DNA of 64,000 nt. Source: Tachypleus tridentatus. Lineage: Eukaryota; Arthropoda; Merostomata; Xiphosura; Limulidae. A program made the position numbers and the translations under genes. Below the pieces are notes generated by a model. It did no database searches, was not told the origin of the DNA, and was given only the letters and a program-made list of their open reading frames with translations. How positions within the stretch are numbered: the first letter of the stretch is position 1; every line of letters starts with the position of its first letter. The stretch is taken from contig NC_134825.1 of NCBI RefSeq assembly GCF_004210375.1, forward strand, positions 72,779,558 through 72,843,557, written 5' to 3'. Positions 55,901 through 64,000 of the stretch are shown piece by piece.

Positions 55901-58589
55901 AAGTGAAATTTTCATATTTTTTTATGTCACCTCTCATGAAGTTCACCTTCTTGTAGTTTCTTTTGCATCTGGCTATCAATGTATCCTGGATGGAATTCTA
56001 CAGATGGGGATATGGATGATCCAAGACACTTGTATCTGATTTTTAACTAACATCACACTACTTTCTCTCCAGCCAATGGGGCTTTGTCTTTTTCTAATTA
56101 ACAATCTTCCCAAAGGCTCTAAGGAGATAAGCTGTTCACACAACACCAGAAAAAAGTAACAATGACAGTGAAAAAGAAGAAAGGGTTAGAGACACAGAAA
56201 CAAACTAAGTGGTTCATACACAGGATAACACAGTCTTCAACCCCATTTGGCCTTGCTTAGTAGCCACTGTTGAGACAAGATTTTCTGAAAACTGCTCCTA
56301 TGGTATCCATATATTTTACTTCTAAACTGTACTGGATTAAAAAATAAAAAAGGTGGGGTGGGGGCTAAATAACAAATGAACAGGACAACTTCTGATCACA
56401 ACTCATTCTCTCAGTGAGAAACCTTATGCAAATGAGATTATTACTGTTAAGTCCCTGCACTTCTCCTGTACTCTTCCCAATGCAAATTTCTTCATCTTAG
56501 CATCTTCTTGTGGGGGATTATCCTTAGAAGATTAAGTATGAAACAAGTCACCTGACCCTGCATATTCTTGTAAGTATTTCTCACCATACAGCTTGACATT
56601 TGACATATTTCTATAGCCAGAGTTAATTTTACATGGTCTACTGGATGAGCAGCCACCACATTTTGCCCATCTTTGTAAAACTTCAGTCATAAAACAAGAA
56701 GATAAAAAATATGAAGGGCTTTTTTTTTAATAGGATATTCCCTGCTTGAAACAGATGTGATCTTTCATTGAGTTATGTTCCTCTAGAAACTCCACAAAGT
56801 GTGAGATGCATTTCATGAACTTTCAATTTTTGTTACTATGTTCTAAGAAGAGAGTTTGTATTCTTTCTTTTTATACCCCCATCATCTTCTAGCTGTATAT
56901 ATTGTGTAGAGGCAAGTAAAAACTAAACTTAATCTTTTCTTTCCCTAAAAATATATTTCAGACAGATATCTCCACAGAACTACCCTTCCCACTTTCTTTG
57001 GATGCCTATTTGCCTCATGAAGAACAAGCTTTTAGTTTACACAAAGGTCTCAAAGGAAGTATTGTGTGAGCAGAATTTTCTACCTCTTTGCTAGTTGATG
57101 GGTAGATCAATGCTGATTTTATTAGACTAACACAATTCAGTGTTGTGTAGGGGTAAGAGTTCATTCAAAAACTTTGCACGTGTAAAATCTTTCTGATGCA
57201 AGCACTCTAGTAATAGAATTCTGAATTACTTTCCCAAGTGAGGAAAATGCTAACTATAGTAACAGTGTTATAAAATCAGATATCTCAGGTCTCTATAATA
57301 AAGCTCTCCCTTTTTCTTCTTTTTAAATGGCAATGATTTTATACTATTTTTCTTAGATCTACATAGCACACAAAAACATGACACAGTTTGAATTACTTGA
57401 AGGCAGGTGACCAAAATGAGACTTCTAATGTAATAAATAAGTATAAAAATTTTCAATTTGTGTCAGGAACGAAGGAAGCTCTACAACAAGGACTTTGATT
57501 TAAAAAAAAAAAAAAATCCCAGCTTTAGAAGATACAAAGACAAATATGTAGTTAGTTAAATGGTACAGTTTTTGACACCAACATAAAAGATTCACAGTTT
57601 GAGAACTATTTGAGCTTCTTTTTAAATGTATGTTGACAATAATTTTTAATACTTCAATATCCCAAATAACAGTTAAATTACAGGGACAAACTGGATTGTT
57701 TTTTCCCATTAATTATTCAAAACAAATACTGAAATAGGAACATTACAGATATAAATTTTACTATGTAGGTGAATTAGCCACTGAAGTGGGGGGGAAACGA
57801 GTTAACTCATGCTGATGTTGTTTGACCACTTCTGAAATGGGGAAGCAGTTTTATTTCATCTGAGTAAATATTTCTTTTTTAGAGCTATTCTATGTTTAAC
57901 AGATGTTTTGGTTATACAGCTATGTACTGGTAGTGTAACTTAGCAGTTTTTTTACTTCAGAAATAATAGCATCAAACAGACACCGTAGGTATACAACTGC
58001 ATCAATTGTAGCTAATGATAATTCCTTATCATCAGATTCTGAAATCAATGCCAAGCCTGAGTTTGATGTTGATAGTTTAGAAGGTGAAAATAGTCAAATT
58101 CAGAGTTAACTCATCTTCCCAGGAGAAATGCAACGTGTGGTAGCCAATTAACTGTATTAAATTTGACAGTATTTGATTAAAATAATTCCCCATTGAGTGA
58201 GAGTTTAACCACTGAGTATAACCCCAGTTAAGGGATTAAGGAAAGCATGGGAGATCAAAAGTCTTGAAATCTTAATGTTATTATATATCCTTGTAAAAAA
58301 ACATGGGATACTAGCTTGGAAAAAGAATTAATCCTCAAATGTTTTTAATACAGATGAAATTTATTAATTCATTAAATGTAAAGATGTTTACATACACAAA
58401 AATATAAATTACTACAATAAACTAGATTAACTTACCAGATGTCGAAGCATGGTAAGGTTTTCCAGAGACTGTAAACCCCCATTGGACATTAATGATGGCA
58501 GACGAAGTCCTCCTCCACCTCTTACCCAAAGATAGTTCAAATAGCTGAGTCTTCCAATTTTACTGAAGTCAACTTTACACAGTGTTGTC
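49569..58589 (-). CDS. Leucine-rich-repeat protein (F-box/LRR-like), C-terminal 280 residues, 5' end missing
   Basis: Five minus-strand exons, 58589-58436, 55477-55370, 50717-50611, 50424-50313 and 49931-49569, join in one frame with GT-AG introns and give 280 residues plus a stop. The product is a string of irregular LRRs (IGRLSYLNYLWV, LENLTMLRHLHL, IEKLPLLESLAI, LGKLKQLKKLRL, ISNLTQLEELQL, LQKLKHLSRLVM, VSSLTKLKKFSW). An acidic linker follows (EDNEEEEE) and then a compact tail with HLNELEQRLSKLFPK. Irregular LRRs of this kind are common in FBXL-type ubiquitin ligase adaptors, but no F-box is in the window, so the name is tentative. The first exon here begins with a split codon. I found no upstream exon up to 64 kb, so the 5' end may lie beyond it. 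Confidence 0.82.
50313..50424 (-). CDS. LRR gene exon (LEELQLLCFVIPTSL)
   Basis: Encodes LEELQLLCFVIPTSLGSG through MWPDTYRQ. Only 186 bp of intron separate it from the upstream exon. Confidence 0.85.
50611..50717 (-). CDS. LRR gene exon (LGKLKQLKKLRLEKG)
   Basis: Encodes TYALLGKLKQLKKLRLEKG through SLQNAISNLT and ends two bases into a Gln codon completed by the next exon. Confidence 0.85.
52072..53456 (+). repeat. 41-bp minisatellite, about 33 units
   Basis: The unit is ACAAATCATTCAAC, RYRTACACTTCCTTG, YTAAACAGTGGA. Variants at the RYRT position (ATAT, ACAT, ACGT, ATGT, GTAT) come in runs: TTGCT-type units at 52.14-52.28 kb, ACAT units at 52.55-52.96 kb and ATGT units at 53.07-53.29 kb. 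A few units carry insertions near 52.44, 52.49 and 53.01 kb. Confidence 0.98.
53534..55363 (+). mobile_element. TTAA-bounded, piggyBac-like non-coding element, copy 3 (1.8 kb)
   Basis: The left end reads TTAACACTTTCACTACTC, and the right end, reversed, TTAACCCTTTGTAACAGAC. Both resemble the left end of copy 1 (TTAACCCATTTGCAACAAG). The interior matches copy 1, e.g. CAAACTGTAGAT, TTTCACACCAAGAGTT, AAAAGTCTACCAAATTTT. No transposase frame is visible. The right TTAA is 6-10 nt inside the donor side of an LRR-gene intron. Confidence 0.6.
55370..55477 (-). CDS. LRR gene exon (36 codons)
   Basis: Phase 0 at both ends; encodes HLTTLVGVPSESFQFIEKLP through FSWTRE. Its donor (GTAGGCTTAACCC) is followed at +7 by the TTAA boundary of a mobile element. 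Confidence 0.85.
55478..58435 (-). other. LRR gene intron (3.0 kb)
   Basis: A GC-richer stretch at 55.72-56.75 kb with no frame or recognised motif may be an old repeat. An open plus-strand segment at 57.96-58.11 kb is listed separately. Confidence 0.5.
57963..58109 (+). other. Unassigned coding-like segment
   Basis: After an acceptor-like TTACTTCAG at 57960, 48 plus-strand codons read ASNRHRRYTTASIVANDNSL and SSDSEINAKPEFDVDSLEG to a TAA. The acidic, serine-rich composition looks protein-like. It lies antisense in an LRR-gene intron and belongs to no gene I can assemble. It may be a transposase N-terminal remnant or chance. Confidence 0.25.
58436..58589 (-). CDS. LRR gene, first exon in window
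   Basis: After TTTTCAG the frame reads TTLCKVDFSKIGRLSYLNYL, then a glycine-rich turn WVRGGGGLRLP, and ends at RHL before GTAAGT. Confidence 0.82.
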
Positions 58590-60036
58590 CTGAAAATATT
58601 AGCAATGAAAAGTAATATTAAATGAAAACAGATTAAAGTATCATTTAATATCTACTTCATCTTGTGAACCATATCAATGTCATGTTTATGATGAAACAAA
58701 TTAAAACCATTTACAATCATTCCTCGTTTGCAAAATTTAAATTTACTGCTTTGTTTATGGTTTAGGGAATGTTACTATAGTAGAATAACCTTAAATTCTA
58801 CCAACTGAGTTTTCCAGTAGGGTACACTTTGTTATTTTAAATTTGAAATGTAATTTATAGAACTGAAAAACATTTTATCAGATTTTGTTTTTTAATTTTA
58901 ATCTTGTTATTTTACTAAAAATAAAATTTTATAGATTTTAATAGAAATGTTGTATTAAACAATATGATCACAACATGGTAGGCATGGAAACGTAATAAAA
59001 TAATATGCTAAGTACGTATTATTTTAAATTTGTGACAATCTAGATTAAACCTTTTATTATTAGTTGGATAGTTATACTACGTTTCATTGTACAGAGATAT
59101 AAACCAACTGAGAATACAGAAAAGGCAAGCGAAGTTTAAAAAAAAACTACTGAAACAATAGCATGGAAAAGCTTGCAAAGTTAAAGTTCATCCCTAAATG
59201 TTTATGGCCTTAAGGAGAATAATTCTTAGTCTTCTGATAGTGTTTTATCCTAAAAATAAAACAAAACTAAAAATTCATAATAATTAAAAAAAAATATTGC
59301 AAGTGTGAAAACTAGTTTAATTTTAGAAAAAATATATATTCTTTGATTTAAAATATTATGGTTTGCAGTTCAAATCTAAAGAATATTTAAATCAAATAAA
59401 AGTTTGTAGGACAAAAACACAAAATACAATTAGTAAAAAAGGAATTTGACATATTTAACAATTTTTTTAACACTTCAGATCTTACTGTAACATTTATAAC
59501 CTTTCAATTCTGAAAGTGTTTGAAGATTCTTGTTAAATAATCTACAACACTGGGAGTCTGGAAATTGAATCAATTATCTATGAGCAGAGATTATGTAGAG
59601 GAGTGTCATGAAAAATAATCACCATTAAGATTAATTCAATTAATGCCATAAACATCAACTGATCAAACTCAGAGCTTCTGATAATTCCAATTATCCAGCA
59701 ATTGTAATACTGACAAAATTTCTCATCACTATGTTTAATTAACTCCAACCATGTAACTACTATGTAGTCATCTATACTATAATACTATGTATCAAAATTT
59801 TTACCTTTTCTGGGCAAAAAATGTTATTTCCCAATTGTTTATGCCTAAAGTAAATGGTAAATTCAAATTTACCCATTTTTCAGAACATTCTTGGTAGAAT
59901 CAGTGCTGAGTAGCAATTTTCTCAAACTTACAAGAATTTCAAAAACCTTTAGGAATTTTCTAGAACTGTCCATAGTAATACATATTTAGTTTTAGCTGCC
60001 TAAGTGAACACATAGACCTATCTGATTTTATCAGAG
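58590..60036. other. AT-rich non-coding stretch
   Basis: Presumably intron or 5' flank of the LRR gene. I looked for another LRR exon on the minus strand and saw none. Confidence 0.5.
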
Positions 60037-60909
60037 ATGCCATCAAGAAGCTGCAAGCATTCTCCAGATGGATTCTGTTATGTATGTGGCCAATTTATCA
60101 AGACAAGAGCAAAAGAAAGTACTCTGTAACAGCAACTGCTTAAATGTGTGGAGCCTACTAGACATATTTTGGCATACCTGTTGCAGATCAAGACAAACCC
60201 TGGACACCTCATTTTACCTGCGAGCACTGCAAAAAAACTCTAGAAGGTAAGATGGACAAATTTTAAGATTTTATATTATACAAATTTTAGACCTTTTAAA
60301 ATTTAAATATCTTTTAAATTATTTTATTTCTTTTTATTTCCAATAGTACAGAAAAAATCACAAAATATTTTGCATGAACCTCTTACACATCAGTTGTGGA
60401 TGAAATAAATTTATTCTTCATAATAACAATTTTACTTTGCTCTTTTGCAGGATGGTACAGTGGGGAAAAGAGAGCCATGAAGTTTGCTATTCCAAGAATT
60501 TGGCATGAACCTATTGACCACTCAAGCAATTGCTACTTCAGCATGGGGGACCCTTTCAAACGTCGGGCTGGCAAGAATGCATCTGCTACCATGTATCCAG
60601 ACCTTCCATCATCCATCACCCCAGTGCCACACTGCCCTGAGCTCTCTGTACCCACTCCACCAGAGAAAAAGCAGCCATCCTCGGAAAGAGCATCAAATCT
60701 AAAGAGGAGGTAGATGTTGAAGATCCAGATTACAATTTCAGAGGTGCAGCTAGTGAGAGAAACCTATATTACTCCAACCAAAGAGACCTCAATGACTTGA
60801 TCAGAGATCTTGGTCTAACAAAGTTGAATGCTGAGATTGTATTTTGGGGCTGATACGTGAAAGTGATTTACGTTACAGTTGCAAATCTCAAAACACTATT
60901 CACGTCTAA
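60037..60909 (+). pseudogene. Internally deleted, intron-bearing copy of a multicopy gene family of unknown function
   Basis: Exon-like part 1 (60037-60246) starts MPSRSCKHSPDGFCYVCGQF and, after a 2-bp shift and two stop codons, ends TPHFTCEHCKKTLE. An intron with GTAAGA donor and TTTGCAG acceptor follows (60247-60450). Part 2 starts GWYSGEKRAMKFAIPRIW and reaches SSERASN; a 1-nt shift near 60700 continues it as EDPDYNFRGAASERN and DLIRDLGLTKLNAEI. It then jumps to GLIRESDLRYSCKS and a stop at 60907-60909, which by recall is the C-terminal end of this family. Several hundred residues are therefore missing. Cys pairs (YVCG, FTCEHC) suggest a zinc-binding N-terminal domain; a usual CYFC appears as CYFS. 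Such proteins are annotated as uncharacterised in many invertebrates. Confidence 0.75.
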
Positions 60910-61652
60910 AATTTTTGTATAACTTTAGTATAAATACATGTAAATCTTGATTCATATGTTGTTTTATTCGGATCTTATGTAAATGAAAATGTGCAAATTT
61001 GCCTGTTTTTACATAGAAAAATAGGTTAATTTCTAAATTTCATTATCCAGGTCACAAAAGCAAAGTTTGAAGGGAATAATGACTATTTTCTATACTTTTA
61101 CAGCATAAAATTAAGGAATAACACATACAAACCAGGAAGAAAATTTGTGTTGCATATGTAATATTTAATATAATTTCTTCAAACTTTTACAAGGTTTTAG
61201 TAAACGTTTCAAATGTTTTGTTTACAAATTGAGATATCTTATTTAAGCATTTTTACTAAAGATTTGTCTTTGAATTAACAAAATACTAACTCAGTCATTC
61301 TGAGTGCTAAGTGATTTTCATTTTAAGAATAAAAACAATTTTTGTTCATCTTATAATTTTTATATTTCATTTGCATAACCTCTAGAACCTTCTAAATGAA
61401 TAATACTTCTTTCAGTAAAGCTCCACATTTTTCCATAATACTAGGTGTTGCAAAATCATTAGTGTAAGGTAAAATGTATTTAGTTACTTCAAATACACAA
61501 TTAAAACACAAAATGTTCACACACACACTGATTAATGTTACAACTTACAAAAAAAAAATAACCAATTAAAGTCAGGGTTTCCAGTTATTAGTGTTCTCAA
61601 TTAGTCCAACCACTGAAGTAATAAATAATTTGCCATTATGCTTGTTTTTTTG

Positions 61653-61740
61653 TTCAGTAGAAAGCTATATAATGGACCATCTGTGCTCTACCTGCAGCAG
61701 GTATATAAGCCTGACTGCAAGTGTTAAGTTTTTCCATATT
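61653..61740 (-). mobile_element. Short tRNA-derived SINE, minus, decayed
   Basis: AGCTATATAATGGACCATCT and GTGCTCTACCTGCAGCAGG match the tail-to-box B part of the short family, with CpG sites changed to TG or CA. Confidence 0.6.
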
Positions 61741-62434
61741 GAGAAAGACCACCATATACCTGTTTTTTTTCTTCAGTGATGTAATAATCAATTAAGAAGT
61801 CCACTAATTAATCAGATAATTTTAACAAATGCCCATTTCTAATGAAGTTGCAGTTGTGTAAGATATAACACAGTACACCTTAGAATAAGTAGGATAACAT
61901 ATACAACTGAGAACTACAGTTACTAATATATGTATATGCTCCTATTTTATATTAAATGTATTTGTCAACTTTATGCAGGAAAAAGTGCAATAATATTTTC
62001 TTATCCAAATCCATTTGTCAACTAGTAATTTCATGGAACAGAGCTGTGGCTTTCAAGTAATTAGATCTTTGAAGCCTGGTGTTCAGTGTTATGCCACCCT
62101 TGACTTCACATTAATAAAAATTAATAATTTATAAATAAAATTTACAAAATCTAAACCAGACATTTCAAACACAAGGTGTGATAATTTTTGAAACCTTTTG
62201 CAATAAAATCATTATATAACAGTTTACTGTGCTACTAGGCATGCTTCATGTAACTTTGACCTGAAAGTAACCTAAGTTTTCATACATATACCATATTAGG
62301 AATAATGACATGTGCTAGGCCATTTTGTTAAACTAGTAGAAAAAAATAATCTAAAGTATTAAACCTAATATAAATAGTGTATATTTGACCCCATTTTATA
62401 CAAAAAATTATCTGTCTTCTTTCTACTAATTTAG

Positions 62435-62522
62435 GGAACATGTTCAGAGAGATGCAACATCTTTCACTGTTGACGAAAGGGAAAATATGAAACTAGCATT
62501 GATTGATGACCTTGAGTTATGA
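62435..62522 (+). other. Possible small terminal exon
   Basis: After a pyrimidine-rich acceptor (TCTTCTTTCTACTAATTTAG) the plus strand reads EHVQRDATSFTVDERENMKL and ALIDDLEL, then TGA. No upstream exon was found and no family is recognised. Confidence 0.22.
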
Positions 62523-63439
62523 ACCTTGGAGCAATTTTTGTAAAGAGAAAATTTATTACTGAAAACTTTTTCAGTAAAATAAACAAGCACAAGTGACTGG
62601 ACACACTGAGTTAATTTATTAGCCTTCTTTGACTTAAAACTAATAAAATATCCTAAATTAATGATAAAAAGAAGACCAACTTGACTTCCATGCTTAACAA
62701 GGCATACCGAAACATCCCAAGAAAGTTTCATGGCAAGTAGATAGTAAGAAAGGAAATATCAGGTTTCAGATGATAAATACACAATTTTGCAAACTTTACA
62801 AATTTAAAAATTATAAAAATATTCATAATTGAATTTCACAGTTTTTAACATCACCAGCTTCTAAAATTAACTCTTTTCAATCTATGTGAACTAAAAGTTT
62901 TCAATTTGCAGCTTATATTTATTTACTGACAAGATGCACCTGTATGAGCAGGAAGTTTAACAATTTCCATCATCTAAATGGTATTTCTAACAGGATACAA
63001 ACTATCAATAAGGCATAGCAGTTTCCATTTTTTAAAATAATTTCATCCAAAACAAATGTTAATAAAATTGACATCAAAAGAAAAAATTTATAACATCAAC
63101 ATTTTAGCTGTAATTTTATTTTGGAAGAAATGTGTGGGTATGCTACATAATAAGTTTTTTGAAATTTGATGTGATTTTTTACACACGAGTTGCAGGTTCA
63201 AAAATATGTGTATTACAAAATTAGTAAATGATATTCAGAACAAAACCAATCAATCACAACAATAACAGATGCAGTACATATGACAGTATTTATGTATGTA
63301 ATCAAAACCCCTGTGCCACCCATTGAATGAAACCACAAACAAAAATCCATAAAAATTTTACAGAGTATTCAAGATTTAGACAATTAGAGAAATAACTAGT
63401 GTATGTGTAATAACCATCTCTTTATAATAATAAAAGGGC

Positions 63440-64000
63440 ATATCTGTGTGTGTGTGACCACCATAACTCCTAGAAGAAGGAACCTAGAAACATGAAATTT
63501 TCCACACTGACTAAGTGGACCTGAGTATTTTTACTTACCCACACACGTGTGCACATCTCTTTGTGAGATAAGCAAGTGAAAACCACATACAAAAAAATAT
63601 ATGACTGCAATAGCTCAAAGAGCAAACAACCTAGAAACCTGAAATTCTGCACCCAAGCTAAGTGGGACCTTAGTGTACACATCTGGGTATTATTTATCTA
63701 TGTGCATCTTTTAATGTGGCAAGCTACCAAAACCAAAAAACAAACACACACACAAAGAATTGGTTCCTTATATTACAAATAGAAATCACAAATCAAACAC
63801 ATGCACATGTCTGTGTGTGTGACCACCATAGCTCCAAGAAGAAAGACCCTAGAAACCTGACATTTTACACCCATACTAAGTGGGCCTTAAGCATTTGCAC
63901 CTGGGTATTATTACTCATCTACACCTAAATATTCTTAATTATTCATATGTACATACATATGAACATCTTTTCAATGAGGCAAACTAGTAAAAAAAACCAC
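63440..64000 (+). repeat. Diverged repeat cluster, three units
   Basis: The block GACCACCATARCTCCNAGAA, CCTAGAAACMTGAMATT, CTAAGTGGRCC, CATCTNTTNANTGNG appears around 63456, 63603 and 63818, spaced 147 and 218 bp apart by the CCTAGAAAC motif. The last unit runs to the window edge, so the array probably continues. Confidence 0.75.

Larger units (their letters stand above)
60910..63440. other. AT-rich stretch with few features
   Basis: Contains a decayed short SINE at 61.65-61.74 kb and a possible small exon at 62.43-62.52 kb. Nothing else is recognisable. Confidence 0.5.

Noticed and set aside
60396-60713. Intact 105-codon gene
   Set aside because: It reads from intron sequence into exon 2 of a family whose copy here has two frameshifts, two stops and an internal deletion.

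Overview
This window is animal nuclear DNA: AT-rich, with split genes, GT-AG introns from 186 bp to about 17 kb, and many short retroposons. Two tRNA-headed SINE families are abundant. The longer, of about 270 bp, has a 3' end reading ...CTCGTGTAGCTTTGCGCGAAATTC and is one I associate with horseshoe crabs (Xiphosura: Limulus, Tachypleus, Carcinoscorpius). The host assignment rests on that recognition and on arthropod-like genes, not on a search.

Three host protein genes are supported. (1) A RhoU/RhoV (Wrch)-type small GTPase lies on the minus strand with three coding exons, 19479-19668, 18125-18183 and 707-1237, predicting 259 aa. A GC-richer promoter-like block with a TGACGTCA site and an inverted CCAAT box lies about 350-400 bp upstream of its ATG. 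(2) An APMAP / strictosidine-synthase-like beta-propeller membrane protein lies on the plus strand with eight recognised coding exons between 29311 and 47692. Seven junction points fit the family, but one (39181 to 42833) breaks the reading frame. (3) A leucine-rich-repeat protein lies on the minus strand. Its last five exons (58589 down to 49569) are present and its 5' end is missing. Genes 2 and 3 converge, with about 1.9 kb between their stop codons.

Region by region: 1-20 kb is the Rho gene, nearly all of it one 16.9 kb intron with SINEs and an internally deleted mariner. The stretch 20-29 kb is intergenic, with a cluster of SINEs, a fragment of a Penelope-like element encoding a GIY-YIG endonuclease, and a small hAT-like element. 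The APMAP gene fills 29-48 kb; its introns hold a second internally deleted Tc1/mariner-type element, a CT/CA microsatellite, a 63-bp minisatellite, a 74-bp palindromic mini-element and copies of a long TTAA-bounded repeat. The LRR gene fills 49.5-58.6 kb; one intron holds about 33 units of a 41-bp minisatellite plus a piggyBac-like element ending 7 nt inside a splice donor. At 60-61 kb there is a decayed, internally deleted but intron-bearing copy of a multicopy gene family. The window ends in a diverged repeat cluster.

A large-scale signal stands out. CpG is common from 1 to about 28.8 kb (18-20 per 600 bp in three hand-counted blocks) and scarce from there to the right end (0, 3, 3 and 5 per 600 bp in four blocks). 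The step falls just upstream of the APMAP gene. This looks like the footprint of germline gene-body methylation over the two right-hand genes but not over the Rho gene. I did not find an obviously new multi-gene system. The most notable observations are this CpG step, the broken APMAP frame, the deleted gene copy, the two SINE families sharing a tail, and the hammerhead-like remnants in Penelope sequence.
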